A stretch of DNA of 64,000 nucleotides from Diphasiastrum complanatum (GCA_029204225.1 CM055101.1:29871975-29935974); one strand, 5' to 3'. Shown: positions 52,560 through 64,000, numbered from the stretch's first letter. Notes: generated from the sequence alone by a model not told the origin. A program made the numbers and translations.

Positions 52560-55125
52560 TTCCCAGGAGCCTCCCATCATTGCTTATCTGGATCAAATGC
52601 CAGAGGAGGGGGACAATCGTCCCATCTGGTTGCTACTGATGCCAACAGAGTTAGATCTTTTGCAAATAGTTCTGATTGTCCCACAGTCGGATCTGGAGAG
52701 TGAACATACTCTCTCTGGTACGCTTGTAAAGCCCGGTGGAAGTCCACTGATATTGTCCAACTGTAGAGCTGATGGATGATTGGCCAATTGGGCGCATGGA
52801 TGGTGATTTTGCCCTTTGTCAATCCCAAATCTTTCCATTTATTCCTTCTCGGCATTGGCACATAATAAGGATTGACCCGCAATTGGCGAGGGCTGGTGAC
52901 GTAACTCCTGATTGATTCCGGAGTTTTCTAAAAAATGGTAATTCTCCATGCTGACTGGTCTCCCAATGTAGGTATTTTGTCCAAATCTTTGTCGGTCTCT
53001 ATCTCGGAGGTCTCAAACTTCAAAACCCAACCACCACGCGAGGACTCATGTGGATGTTGCTTTAAGAAAGTTTGGATGTGGTCCTCGACGCTGATGGGCC
53101 TTCTGAATAGAGGTGTGGCCCTTTATGAGGATGGACCTGCTTGCACTGCCGATAAAATTGGTAGTTGTTCTGGTATTTCTGGAGCTCTCCCCTGGTCCAT
53201 GCCCGAATCTAACCATGTATCCATTGGTACATCTTCTTGGCGCATAGGGGAGAATTGCGGCATGACCGGTACGGGCATTTGTGGTCCAGCTTCCAATACC
53301 AAAGCTACCTTGGAATTCCTGAAGGGACATTTTGTATGTTTTCACTTTCTTAAACAAATACATGATCTTCGTCGGTGTGACCGGATGATTGGTATTTGCA
53401 TCTGAAGATACACATCATGCTCAAGGGTGGTCACATCCAATTCACCTTGGAGATGCGTGCGATCCTACTCCGCCATCTACAATTGACCCTTCAGCAGTTG
53501 CACTTGTTGTTTTGCATCTTGCACGACCTTATGCACCTGATCTTGTGCGGTTGTCAGGGCGTTTTGCAGGGAGCTGACGTATTCTTCCAGGCGATCAGCC
53601 TGTTGCTGGGCCAACTTCTTTTCAGCTTCAAACTTGTCTTCATGTTGCTTGGCAATCTTCCACTCTCGATCCAGTTGGACAATCTTCTGGCTGATCAGAG
53701 TGTTTTCGAATCCCATATCTGAAATTCTCTGCTCCATTTCTTTCTTCTTATCTAGCATAGACTGGATCACTTGCGCAAGGCTTGAGACCAAACCGAGAGC
53801 ATAACCAAAATCTACTATCGTGGAGGCGGCAGCAACAGGAGGACCCGATGGTATTGTCCTTGGTTGGCGTGGAATAGGTGCCAATACTTCTTCTACTTCA
53901 AAAATATCTTCTTCCTCGAAACCCTCAAGCACGGTGGCGTCGAACTGCTTCGGTGATTTCATAGCTTGGTCGACCCGAAGTGCTGCTAGGCTATCAATGT
54001 GAGGTTGCTGGCTTACATCTTTAACACCGACAGTAGTGTCATGGATATGTTCGAATCCTCTTCCAGGGGATTGGAGGTCAAAGGGCGCAGGGCTCTAAGG
54101 CATTTCAAAAATTTTGACGGTCCCAAGGGGATCTGAATCATCGAACATATCCATGAAAAACTATGTGTTTGGTGAAGTAGCTTCGGTGTGGGAGGGTGAG
54201 GCGGCCTAGGCAGCTGTGATGGGAATGGTAGCCCCAATGGTGACAAACTGTTTTTGAGTGGAAGCAGAGGCGAGGGAAGCATCAGAGGAGGGGGGAATAG
54301 GAAGTTCAGTGCGAACAACAGCAGGGGGTGAAAGCGCAGCTGATGATGTATGCCCAGTGCGACATCGTGACGCGAAAGGCGAGTTAGGAATGACGATCTC
54401 GCTGTGTGGACGACGTCGAATATGAGAACTCGAGGCCTGGTGAGACGACTCGGCCGATGCTTCTTCATAAACAGAAAGCACAGAATCCAAGTGGAAGCCA
54501 TGGATTTTGTTTTCTAGGTGAGAGACATCTAGAAGAGACAATAATGAGCCAGCAGCGAACTGCTACTTAGTATTGCTCATAATAGCTCGCTTGAGCTCAC
54601 CAAAAACAGTCTTGAACCAGTTATATGGTTCAAGAGGGGCTTTGGCCAACTTAGTATACGAGTCAACTGTCCTATGGAGGATATGTGAAGTAATGCGGTC
54701 TTTCTTGAGGTTTCCAACCATCAGAAAGTTGTTCAGTAATTGAGCAGCAACGTGTATGGAAGGCTCAGTGATGGCTTCAAGGAGGTATCCATCGTTGGTC
54801 CAGTGCAGATCATTGGTGAGGTCAATGTAAGGCTTGATGGCCTGTTTGTCCTGCTTATGATTGGGTGACGTTGCAAAGTGATATAAAATTTGGATTTCTC
54901 TTCCTTCCACGTACTAAAGGCAAGAGTGATGAAATCCATGTTGATTTTGCCAGAAAAGGCTCTCTCATGAATACCTATCGTGGTAAGCAGAGGTTCCGCA
55001 AGGGTCATCCACTGAGTGACCATGCTTGTGCTAGGAAGCATCATGATGTCCGTTGCAGATGGGAAATCACGATGGATAGTATAACGCGGAGACTGGGAAG
55101 TATTAGTAGAAGACATGGTGATTAG
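52560..55125 (-). pseudogene. Long accessory reading frame in envelope position of gypsy element
   Basis: After integrase (56019) and before the 3' LTR, a sense-strand coding region of about 850 codons in several frames. N-terminus from Met near 55115: SPRYTIHRDFPSATDIMMLP, EPLLTTIGIHERAFSGKINM, then a helical part (YHFATSPNHKQDKQAIKPYI, HVAAQLLNNFLMVGNLKKDR, YNWFKTVFGELKRAIMS). A Ser/Pro-rich middle follows (54206-54541), then a coiled coil at 53477-53962 (MLDKKKEMEQRISDMGFENT, EKKLAQQQADRLEEY). The C-terminal piece at 52577-52882 reads KITIHAPNWPIIHQLYSWTI. No signal peptide, membrane segment or retroviral envelope motif is visible. Its function is unknown. Confidence 0.6.
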
Positions 55126-55500
55126 AAATGAAACGTAAGACGCGTGAAAGTATATTATAAAGCAGTTCAAGAAGTTTGGAAAGCTTTGGTCGCGGGAAAA
55201 ATTAGCAAGAGCTTCGCTAGCACAAGTGAGGAATGAATCGAATTCAACCAACTTATAGGTGAATTTGGTGGGTCCATTACACTGAATACAAGTTTGGTTG
55301 ATTAGTTCTGAACAAAAATTTGCAGGCATGTACAGTACTGTGAAAATAGGCTATAAAAATCTCGACAAAGGTTTATGGGGATCTGAACCTATCAAGCGAA
55401 TTTTTCCAGGTCTGGCGAAGGATGGACCTTCGCCCAAGAGGGTCCTTGGCCCAGGTACTGTCATAAATGCATTTTTTCACAATCTGAACCTATGGATAGC

Positions 55501-55653
55501 CTAATTTTGACATTTTAAGATCATCTAGCAGGTCGACGAAGGTTCATAATGAGGTTAGGTTGCTCGGCAAAGGTTCCTAATTTTGACATTTTAAGATCAT
55601 CTAGCAGGTCGGGAAAGGTTCATAATGAGGTTAAGTTGCTCGGTGAAGGTTCC
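55501..55653. repeat. Tandem repeat, two units of 76 bp
   Basis: CTAATTTTGACATTTTAAGA followed by TCATCTAGCAGGTCG and GGTTCATAATGAGGTTA(A/G)GTTGCTCGG occurs at 55501 and 55577. It lies in the untranslated interval between integrase and the accessory frame (about 55330-56010). Confidence 0.8.
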
Positions 55654-56018
55654 CAAAATGGCATATTATTGATCTTTTACCTGACTCAAAAACTGGATTT
55701 TCCTGGACAGGAATCTTTGCCCAATTCAAATTAGATAAATCTGAAGTGGATGTACAGTCCGAGAGCTCAGCGAAGGTTTTTGATACTGTATAGGCCAAAT
55801 CTAACCAAAACAATGATTTTCAAGTAATTTTTCATCAAAAAATACTGTTTTTTCTTTTTCCCATGCTGATGACTTTCTGACTTTTGCTCATCAGTCTTTT
55901 CTCAAAAAAATTTTAATTTTTTTTAATTTCTTTTTAACTGTCTTTTTTCAAAAAACTCAGCAATTTAAATACTGAAAACAAAAATTGAAAAACAAATAAA
56001 ATTAAAAAACCATTGAGA

Positions 56019-56913
56019 TCAGGCTTGCTGAATTGGCGGGGTAGGCTGCCAAAACTTGCGTAATCGGCTGTCATTCACAAGAGTATCAAATCGTTTTCCA
56101 TCCAAGTGCTCAATAATTATTGCGCCATAGTTCAGGATTTTCTTCACTTTATACAGGCCTTCCTCGGTAAACTTCAACTTTCCCTTGATCACCTTGGTTT
56201 TGTACATCAATGCAAGATCTCCTGGTTTCAGATCCTTTTTGTGCAATCGTCAATCATGCCATGCCTTGCGGCGGGCTTTCTCTGCTGCTAACGCATGAAC
56301 TGCCATCAATCGGGTTTCACATAATTTGTGCAACGCTTCATGACGGAGTTGTATAGACTTATCATCGTTTAATCGTTCCATTGCTGCTATGCGTAAGGAT
56401 GGAAGTAAAAATTCAAGTGGCATGACAACATCTTGACCATAAACCAGTTGAAAAGGTGTTTGATTTGTACTATTTTTGTAAGCGGTTCTGAATGCCCAGA
56501 ACGCTGCATACAGTTTATGCTCCCAATCAGCCCGACTTTCTTCAACTGTCTTTGTCATAATGGTGCAGAGAATCTTATTGGAAGATTCAACTTGGCCATT
56601 CCCTCTGGGATAGTAGCGAGTGCTAAATCTGTGTATAACAAAAAAATTCTTCCAGTAAATACTTTATTGTTTTATTAACAAAGTGTGTACCCGGGTCACT
56701 AACAATCTTGATCGGACATCCAAATCTGATTATAATATTTTCATATAGAAAGTTGGACATAGATTTCGCATCAACAACTTTGACAGCTTTGGCTTCAGCC
56801 CACTTGGTCATATAATCAGTTGCTATGATAATGTATCGGGCCTGAGATCCTTGCATGGCAGGGTGAATAGGACCAACATAATCCAGTGTATAACGTTTAA
56901 AATGCTTGGGCAT
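56019..56913 (-). pseudogene. Ty3/gypsy integrase core and C-terminal domain
   Basis: From 56913: LDYVGPIHPAM (first catalytic Asp), YIIIATDYMTKWAEAKAVKV and PIKIVSDPGTHFVN (second Asp). After a frameshift near 56630 comes RYYPRGNGQVESSNK with the catalytic Glu, then an open piece (DWEHKLYAAFWAFRTAYKNS, TPFQLVYGQDVVMPLEFLLP). Beyond a stop at 56250 is the GPY/F-like end KFTEEGLYKVKKI, GAIIIEHLDGKRFD. All three catalytic residues are present. The N-terminal zinc module, RNase H and RT are missing upstream: the sequence jumps to the spacer at 56995. Confidence 0.85.
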
Positions 56914-56994
56914 ATCATGATGGACTACATCTGCTTGTTATTTTTCGAAAGGACTTGTCTTGGATCTTCGCTTAGCCTTCTTAGCAGGAATTGA

Positions 56995-57500
56995 TCATGG
57001 AGGTGATGACTTCCGAGACAATGATATCTTGCTAGAATTTTGACTTGTAGAATCATCCTCGACTTTTCCTTTGTCTTTATCTAGTAAGGGTGGCACATTC
57101 TTTGAATCAATCTTTTGAGGGGGATTTTCCCATTTCGGGACCGTATAATAATGTTGCTTAGCTTGTTTCTTCGTCATTGATCTTGTGATCCTATCTTCCT
57201 TCAATATAACAGCTTTAGGCGGTTTATTGTTGGTTCATCAAGAACCTAACGCACTCCAAATGTGGTCGGATACATATGATTTAGAATCTGCTCATCCGTA
57301 AGTTCAGCATTACCATCATAAGTCAAGGCATGACTCACAAGTATGAGATCATCCTCAATCGGATCTGGTATAGGTTCCGTTGATATCCAGGCTACATTCA
57401 ACATATTCAGTGGAAACATGATTGGTGTATCCAAAGTTCGATCTAATAATGAAATCTCACTCAAATCTGATTGATTATCTTGTTGACACATATATCATGC
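56995..57500 (-). pseudogene. Gypsy spacer between protease and pol
   Basis: Two open pieces: 57246-57491 (QSDLSEISLLDRTLDTPIMF, then MLNVAWISTEPIPDPIEDDL) and 56995-57204 (DRITRSMTKKQAKQHY, Lys/Ser-rich end). Such Pro/charged stretches separate protease and RT in plant gypsy elements. The join to integrase just below 56995 is the scar of an RT-RNase H deletion of roughly 2 kb, inferred from normal element order. Confidence 0.55.
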
Positions 57501-57719
57501 GGTACAATCAATCATTGCAAGAGCTTCATTCCAGCTGACGGTATCCGTTTCAAAATCGTAATGAACTCCCAATTTTTTCTCTGGACGATCACAAGTGTGA
57601 TCCGTTGTTGATGAATCATCATCTTCTTTTTGAACCACTGGTTTCATAGTCCAAGTTGTAGGATCAACTTTAACTGCATGTTCACGATTTTCAAAAGTGA
57701 TTTTTCCGGTACCCCAGTT

Positions 57720-58000
57720 ATGAATTACTTGCGCAACTCGTAACCATGGACTCCCAATAGAACTCGATAGACATTTGGTGCTTCTGGTAAGTCCATCACT
57801 ACAAAAGTAATGACGAATTGTACTCCCGCAATTCTGACAGGTATATCTTCAACCATTCCTCATGGACGAACTGTCATTTGATCAGCTAGCATAATAGCAA
57901 AAGTAGTAGGCTTCATCTTTGTAAGGCCTCATTTTGCACATAGCTTTGTAGAAATTAGGTTAACTCCTGAACCGCCATCTATCACTTAGGAAATTGTCTA
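57720..58000 (-). pseudogene. Gypsy protease, degenerate
   Basis: Read through stops, the minus strand gives VIDGGSGVNLISTKL (active site Asp-Gly-Gly), MKPTTFAIMLADQMTVRP, VRIAGVQFVITFVVMDLPEA and YRVLLGV. This is the block order of a plant gypsy aspartic protease. At least four stops or shifts are present. Confidence 0.75.
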
Positions 58001-58009
58001 TGTTGTATC

Positions 58010-58592
58010 GGTGGAGTGATATTCTTTTGTTCACTTTTCCAAGCGGCTCCAACATGGAGTACCTCGTTAGATTCTTCAAATCCAGCACAAAAAAGTGGCT
58101 CCTGATGGACTTCTGGTTCGACTTGAACTAACTTTTGCACTAAGAGTTCTTTTGCTTTTGGCACCAACTTGAGGAACTCTCCCAATGAAATATTGATCTT
58201 GCTAGACAAAATGTTCATGAGCAGTTCTGTTTGCGGTGCTTCCGGTTCAATCATCTTGAAGGGTTCTTCGTGATGATGCAACTGGTCATTCATATTTGTA
58301 CATGAATTTTTTGGTGGCTGCAATGGTGAAGAACAAACTTCTTTTGTTGCTTTAGCAGCTTCAAGCTCCTCTTCTTCTTGTAGATGTTTAATCCATTACC
58401 TCATATTCTGATATCTTTGTTTTTCTACATGAAGATTTGGATAGACTCCTGATGTTGTTGGTGTATCGTTCAATGGTATAGAATCAGCAGGTACTAGATC
58501 CGCTACTGGTTCTTTCTGTTTCTGTGCTCTGGTGACCACCATCAAGGGTGCACATCTCAAATTCAACGACATGTTGAATATGAAAATCAAAA
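58010..58592 (-). pseudogene. Gypsy gag tail or pol start
   Basis: Open pieces MVVTRAQKQKEPVADLVPAD (from about 58545) and, at 57982-58323, NISLGEFLKLVPKAKELLVQ. They look like the spacer before the protease in plant gypsy elements. Gag itself, the leader and the 5' LTR are not found: at about 58600 the sequence changes to a plus-strand copia end. Confidence 0.5.
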
Positions 58593-58608
58593 GTTTTCAG
58601 GATCCACA

Positions 58609-58618
58609 TTAAGGGGGA
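58609..58618 (+). promoter_or_regulatory. Copia polypurine tract
   Basis: TTAAGGGGGA directly before TGGCATGCATAG. It resembles the tract at 33802 (TTAAGGGGAAG). Confidence 0.5.
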
Positions 58619-58848
58619 TGGCATGCATAGTGTAAAGATGGGACACGCATCCCATATCAGGGATAGAACTGCCATGCAGTGGTACCCCTCAAAAAACAGA
58701 CTGTGTATATGTACCCTTAAGTCTCTTTTGTTAATACAATTCAAAAGTGTTCTCTTGGGTTGGTGTGTGATCTCTCTTTACTGCTTATCTGATTGATGTT
58801 AGATTGCTTGCTAATTAGCTAACTATACTGCCAGTAAGATCCTTGACA
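58619..58848 (+). mobile_element. Copia LTR flanked by polypurine tract and primer site
   Basis: Starts TGGCATGCATAG and ends GATCCTTGACA (TG..CA ends), about 230 bp, short for plant copia. It is followed directly by a perfect initiator-Met primer site and preceded by a polypurine tract. Gag lies downstream, so it acts as a 5' LTR, but the left flank looks like the 3' end of another copy. Confidence 0.7.
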
Positions 58849-58861
58849 TGGTATCAGAGCC
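58849..58861 (+). promoter_or_regulatory. Copia primer binding site, initiator tRNA-Met
   Basis: TGGTATCAGAGCC, a perfect match to the plant copia primer site, abuts LTR end CA. A leader of about 820 bp without recognisable coding follows, to 59690. Confidence 0.9.
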
Positions 58862-59689
58862 TGGGAGTGGTGCAGTTCGATGTTATCTGGAAGCCGAATT
58901 TTGCTAAAATTCTAAGAACCGTTTACGGTTAGTCAAGCAAGCAATTGAGAATTTGCGATAGAGGAATTGTAACTAGCTAGTAAAGTATATTATTGATGGA
59001 ATGGGGCTAACAGCACAAGAATACATGAATGTCACATAAGTGCAAGACCGGTTGCTTGTAAATGCTACCTAAAGCTGCATGTTACTAACCATCACTTTGA
59101 GAATACATCCATCTCTTCATAAAGCACAAACTATTATGGCCATAGATCAATGCACAGTTTTCAGTTAGATCAGTTAGGCAAGAGTAGTTTTAGGATCAGC
59201 GGACATATCAAGCGGTTGGTAGTTAGTTAGATAATTTGATTGTGTTTAGGCTGAAATGATGCGAGTAAAAGGTGGTAGCAACGTGTTAGCTAGTAAATAA
59301 ATGTGTGGTGTTTTGGCAGTCGATGTATGCCTCTTGTTATGTACTGAAGAGACGGTGTAACGAGATTGGATGTACTAGCAATCATCACTGAAGTGACTAT
59401 GTACTATTTTTTGCAATGAAGAAGTTTTTTAGCAGTATAATATTCCATTGTGTGGATTGATGCATGATTACAATTAATGTGTGTGTCTTTTGGTTGCATC
59501 ATTAGTTAGTGAATGCATGCTTAAGCACTCAACAAGGGTTATGGGCCCACAAAACGTGTGCTATACTTTCTAAAAGCTTTCTCATTATTCAACTGAATTG
59601 AGTACAGAACAATCTTTTGTAAAAGATTGATCATCATTATGGCTATAAAATTTGCAACAAACTGAATAGCAGTGTGGCGTCAAGAAGAT

Positions 59690-60440
59690 GGCTCAAACGC
59701 AGGAGACAAGGCAAATTAAAAAGCTGGAAGAAGAAAACTATGACATATGGTCATGGAAGATACATCTAATCCTAGATGAGAAGGGGCTTCGGGATCTTGT
59801 CTCAGGCATTGAGACATAATCGATCATTGAAGGAGAAACCTTGGTTAACATAGCAGAGAGAAGGAGATCGCTCAAGGAGAGAATGAAGCAGGCTCTCTCG
59901 ATCATTTGCCTATCTCTCGGAGATGCAGCTAGTGCACAAGTCAGAGACGTGAAAATGCCCAAACATGTTTGGAAGACTTTGCAGAATCTCTATCATGGAG
60001 TAGGAGTGACCTCTAGGATCATTTTTCAGAAAGAGCTGACACATATGCTAGTAGCAGAAGGTGAATCAATCACCTCCTATGTAAGAAGATACAAGAACAT
60101 TCTTAGGCGCCTAGGAGCATTAGGATTTTCCATGAAAGAGAAGGATGTGGCTGCATTATTTCTGGGAAGATTACCTTCATCTTTTGAGACAACTATTGCA
60201 GTTATAGAAGCCCAATATGCAGATGAAAAAGAAGATTTGTTGACTCTGGAGATAGCAATGGCAAGAATTATGCAGACAAAACTAAGAACGAGGAAAATGG
60301 GAGAACAATCGGATCAGGAGATGGCTCAACTCATGACATCTCAACGAAGTCAAATCCAAAATAGGTAGAAGCAAAAAGAGAAGCAACACACCAAGGGAAA
60401 AAGGGAGTTCCGGAAATAGACTAAGAAGAAATGCTATGCT
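59690..60440 (+). pseudogene. Copia gag, mostly open
   Basis: Starts at Met near 59688 (AQTQETRQIKKLEEENYDIW, SWKIHLILDEKGLRDLVSGI). After one stop near 59818 it is open to 60368: MKQALSIICLSLGDAASAQV, MPKHVWKTLQNLYHGVGV, SYVRRYKNILRRLGALGFSM and FLGRLPSSFETTIAVIEAQY. This is a complete copia gag capsid in good order. A stop at 60366 precedes a Lys-rich stretch before the zinc knuckle. It is among the best-preserved coding regions in the window. Confidence 0.85.
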
Positions 60441-60475
60441 TGTGATTCACCAGGGCATCTGGTAAGAGATTGTCC
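60430..60475 (+). pseudogene. Copia nucleocapsid zinc knuckle
   Basis: CYACDSPGHLVRDCP fits C-x2-C-x4-H-x4-C exactly. One stop lies about ten residues before it (REFRK stop TKKKC). Confidence 0.85.
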
Positions 60476-60639
60476 AGTTAAAGCAAAAATTAAACAAATG
60501 CAGATAAGAGAAGTGGCCAACTTAGCAGAGGAAGATGAAGAAGATGTAGAACCTGAAGAAAGATGTATGATGGCAAGATAGAAGACTACTCCTCGAAAGC
60601 CAGAGCATTGCAAAAATAAAATCATTGTCAACAATGATG

Positions 60640-60775
60640 GTGAGGATGAACCAGATCTGCATTGGTACGTCGATTTTGGAGCCACGTCTCACATGACACC
60701 TAATAGAAGCATCATTTCTTATTTCATGTATCTAGATCCTCCTATTAACATCTTTATGGGAAAAAACATTTAAAT
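60640..60775 (+). pseudogene. Copia protease, truncated
   Basis: LHWYVDFGATSHMTPNRSII carries Asp-Phe-Gly-Ala-Thr, a copia protease active site with Phe for Ser, as in copia F. It is cut after PPINIFMGKN near 60770, and no integrase or RT follows. Confidence 0.8.
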
Positions 60776-60840
60776 TCCAATTACTATCTACAACGACTAC
60801 TATCTAACATAATAGTAAAGATATATAATCCTATTGTACT

Positions 60841-61004
60841 GAGTCACTGGTCTACAATGCTCATTCAATTGTACATATCAGTAGATAGATCAATAAGAAC
60901 TAGTAAAGGTGCATATTGTACTTAGTCACTGATCTACAATGATAATTCAATTGTACATATCAGTAGATATATCAAGAAGATAGAATGATGAATAAATGAT
61001 TAGT
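60841..61004. repeat. Tandem repeat, two units of 82 bp
   Basis: (G/T)AGTCACTG(G/A)TCTACAATG and ATTCAATTGTACATATCAGTAGATA(G/T)ATCAA at 60841 and 60923. They differ at only a few positions, so the duplication is fairly recent. Confidence 0.8.
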
Positions 61005-61419
61005 GCATAAAGCTTTTTGAAATTAGAGCAACCAAAGGTGCGCGCTCCATACATCTTGTAGTCCAATCTATTCAGATCAATTTTGTTTCAATCAAGAGTA
61101 CAATTTTGTCTCACACTACCATTTGTTCTTGCATTGATGTACTGATGAAATCTCTTTTCAATCTTACTAGCTATCTAACACACTAGTGATCTCACATTAT
61201 CACATTCCGTTGCTAGTAACTCAGAGTATTCATCTATGAGAAAATCAATCTAGAGCTTCTTCTCTTGACATTCGATGATTTGATCATTAACCATCAATTC
61301 TTCCAATAGTCTATACTATCTTAACTAAGCTAAAAAATGAGCTTATTATGGCCAAGTACAGGTTTCTTAGGCTTTTAAAACCTTAGAAAGCTGTTTTTCA
61401 GATTTGTGGCTGACCAAAT

Positions 61420-61560
61420 AGGATGCTCTGAGGTCGCCCTATCACTTGCTACCCTTTGCTTCAAACCGCTCTAAAAACGGGATCCAAACGAGTGCATACC
61501 GAACACCAACGCCAAGCAGGCTAGTTTTCTCTCAGATTCAGCCAAAAGCTTTATGCTGAA
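61420..61560 (-). mobile_element. Copia B-type leader scrap
   Basis: AGGTCGCCCTA, TTCAAACCGCTCT, CCAAGCA and GATTCAGCC occur in the same order as in the copia B leader at 26190-26330. No primer site is near. Bases 61005-61420 hold nothing recognised. Confidence 0.5.
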
Positions 61561-62304
61561 GCTTGAATTCTACTGCGCCTGCACACTATGGACAAAGACA
61601 TTAAAACAAAATGCACAATCTTTTAGATGGGCTTTCGATCACCTTAAATTCAAAAATATATATGGATTCAACAGATAAGATTTCAACCCTATGTTTAAAA
61701 ACATATACGAATTCAAGAGATCATATTTTTTCTCCTGGAAAACACCACTAACAAATCTTCACAAACAAAAAATAAAAATAGCAATGAAACTCATAAGCAA
61801 TTGTCAAAATATGACGCATATTCAGTGTGTCAAATATTGACATCAAACGTGTCAATGACATGGATGCTAACACAAATGTCACATTAAAAATCTCATTCTA
61901 ATTTCACATGCCGATCTAATTATAGATTCAGATTCCAATCTCATTCGTAATTACCGTCATAATCTACATCATGTTTTAATCTCATTCATCATATTTTTTA
62001 TTTTAATTTTAAAATTTTATTCTCATCACTCTCTCTCTCGCTCTCTCTCTCTCTCTCCTTTCTTATTTAGCTATAATTTATATAGTAATCATCCTCTTTC
62101 TCATGACAAAATTTTTTTTATTATTTTTTACATCTCATTTCATAATTTCTTGCCCATGTTTCTATAAAATCCTTCACTCTAATAAGATTTTTCTTTAATC
62201 TTAAACTATCTTTGTCTCTTCTAACTATTATTTATTTGTAACTTTATTTCTTTGATCACAATCATGGTTTCATTCATAAAATCCATAATTCATGATGAAT
62301 GCAA

Positions 62305-62431
<127 letters not shown>

Positions 62432-62889
62432 CATCGATAATTCATGATATCATTCATAAATCTCACAAAATCCCAAGATTTACAAACAACAAGTACTTAA
62501 AAGGTCGATCAAAAAATGGTGTCTTATCTTGGAGAATGAAAAACTAGATCTTTAATCTACAAAACAGACATAAAAGAAACAAATTTATTTAGACAAACAC
62601 AAATCTACAATTTATTGGTTGAAGGCCATAAAAAATCACTCTATGAGTGTCAGAAGGGCTGTTGGAATAAGTGTTAGTATATTGTTACTAACAGATCCAC
62701 GGATTTCGATGTCCTTTTTAATAATATCAGTACCTTGTTAGATATCAATTATGTGCCTCGGATGCTGCTAAGAGTGCTTGGATGGTGAATGAATAAAGAT
62801 AGAAAAAAAACTTGCAAAATAGAAGCATCTTTTAATGTAATATAAGCATTGATCTTCTCAATCAAAATGCAGCGAAAAGAGAGTATCAA

Positions 62890-63037
<148 letters not shown>

Positions 63038-63187
63038 TTACAAATGTGCAAAATATAGCACACACAACTCCATTTTCTTGTCATTGCCTCCCCCTTTTGT
63101 AACCTAACACAAGCATGACAACACAATGGCATTAGTTAAAAGCTAAGACTAGATTGATGACAATAAAAAAAGGAAGAGAGTGTGATC

Positions 63188-63234
<47 letters not shown>

Positions 63235-63604
63235 GAATAAAATTTTAAACTTAAAACTAAAAATATGATGAATGAGATTAAAATGAGATGCAGATGATGA
63301 CGGTAATTACGAATGAGATTGGAATGTGAATCTAGAATTAGATCGACATGTGAAATTAGAATGAAATTTTTAATGTGAATTCAAATGTGAAATTAGATTG
63401 AAATTTGTAATGTGACATTTGTGTTAGCATCCATGTCACTGCACGTTTCATGTCAATATTCGACACACTGAATATGCGTCATATTTTGACAATTTCTTAT
63501 GAATTTCATTGCTATTTTTGTTTTTTGTTTGCAAAGAGTTGTTAGTGGTATTTTCCAAGAGAAAGAATATGATTTGTTGAATTCATATATGTTTTTAAAT
63601 ATAT

Positions 63605-63778
63605 GGTTGGTCCATCACAGTGGGGTGCACTGGGTAGAGTTGTTGACAGCCACCGGAAAGGTGCAGGCTCGAATCTCGACCACTGTGTAGTGACATCTAA
63701 AGAGACTAGCTCCGTAAATGGGTATATGTTGTATATAACGACCACTAGTTACTTAATATGTATGCAAGGGCTTAGAAA
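63605..63778 (+). mobile_element. tRNA-derived SINE inserted in the right arm
   Basis: An A-box-like TGGGTAGAGTTG near 63628 and a B-box-like GCAGGCTCGAATCTCG near 63660 are spaced about 35 bp. Comparison with the left arm shows this segment is extra: TATGTTTTTAAA and TGAATTCGTATATGCTTTT, which lie close together in the left arm, are split by it here. The presence/absence comparison supports a true insertion. Target duplication and tail are not clear. Confidence 0.6.
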
Positions 63779-64000
63779 ATCTGATCTATTGAATTCGTAT
63801 ATGCTTTTAAATTTAAGCTGATCTAAAGTCCATCTAAAAGATTGTGCATTTTGTTTCAATGTCTTTATCCATAGTAATTTGTAAAAAAAATTCCAAGCAA
63901 TTTATTGAATCTCTCAATCTTCAGTAGTAGTAGTAGACAATCTTGACATGTATGTACAATCTTAAAAGTGAGCTTTTATTGTTTATTAAGCAAGTAAAAT

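Noticed and set aside
52560-55125. Retroviral envelope gene
   Set aside because: The position fits, but no signal peptide, membrane segment or cleavage site is visible, so only accessory reading frame is claimed.
63605-63690. Possible functional tRNA gene
   Set aside because: A- and B-box-like words are present but no acceptor or anticodon stem can be formed. It is treated as a SINE.

Overview
The window is flowering-plant nuclear DNA from a repeat-dense, gene-poor region. The evidence is the density of Ty1/copia and Ty3/gypsy retrotransposon debris, primer binding sites of plant type (initiator tRNA-Met for copia, tRNA-Asp for gypsy), long AG/TC microsatellites, tRNA-derived SINE-like units and long terminal-inverted-repeat elements. 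The species cannot be named from the sequence. No intact host gene was found. No ribosomal RNA, functional tRNA, CRISPR array or bacterial-type operon was found either. Almost every polyprotein is broken by stops and frameshifts, so the coding entries are mostly pseudogenes.

Layout. 0-7 kb: tandem repeats, a SINE-like unit, opposed copia fragments, then a minus-strand gypsy element (RT, RNase H, integrase) whose 5' LTR lies at 5451-6324, abutting a fragment of an unrecognised gene. 7-13 kb: gypsy gag remnants, a 52-bp minisatellite, and an open chimeric reading frame that joins an unknown domain to copia RT. 14.1-17.8 kb: a minus-strand gypsy gag-PR-RT region with two protease-like domains in series. 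17.9-19.1 kb: a microsatellite-rich satellite. 19.7-29.8 kb: nested minus-strand copia elements. Copia B (22337-26742) has 254-bp LTRs with unusual ends, no RT, and sits inside the gag of copia A; copia C follows. 30.2-30.9 kb: a spliceable two-exon orphan gene fragment. 31.5-34.4 kb: copia D (minus) and copia G (plus).

35.1-36.2 kb: a very long GC-rich foldback. 37.6-42.1 kb: a plus-strand copia with a G-type 5' LTR but a D-type 3' end. 43-45.9 kb: an A-type LTR and a second copy of the gypsy LTR plus gene-fragment unit. 46.2-48 kb: copia scraps and a third, inverted copy of the gene fragment. 48.4-49.1 kb: a dense array of short palindromic repeats. 49.4-51.7 kb: copia E, whose RT is cut by a gypsy 3' LTR. 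51.7-58.6 kb: a gypsy element with a long accessory reading frame in the envelope position, lacking RT. 58.6-60.8 kb: a copia LTR, leader, gag and protease. 61.6-63.9 kb: a 2.3-kb element with long inverted terminal arms and a SINE inserted in one arm.

The parts do not form one pathway. They record successive insertions, in-element deletions (RT is the part most often lost), duplication of host gene fragments, and expansion of tandem and palindromic repeats. All family calls come from reading motifs by eye; no alignment or database search was run.
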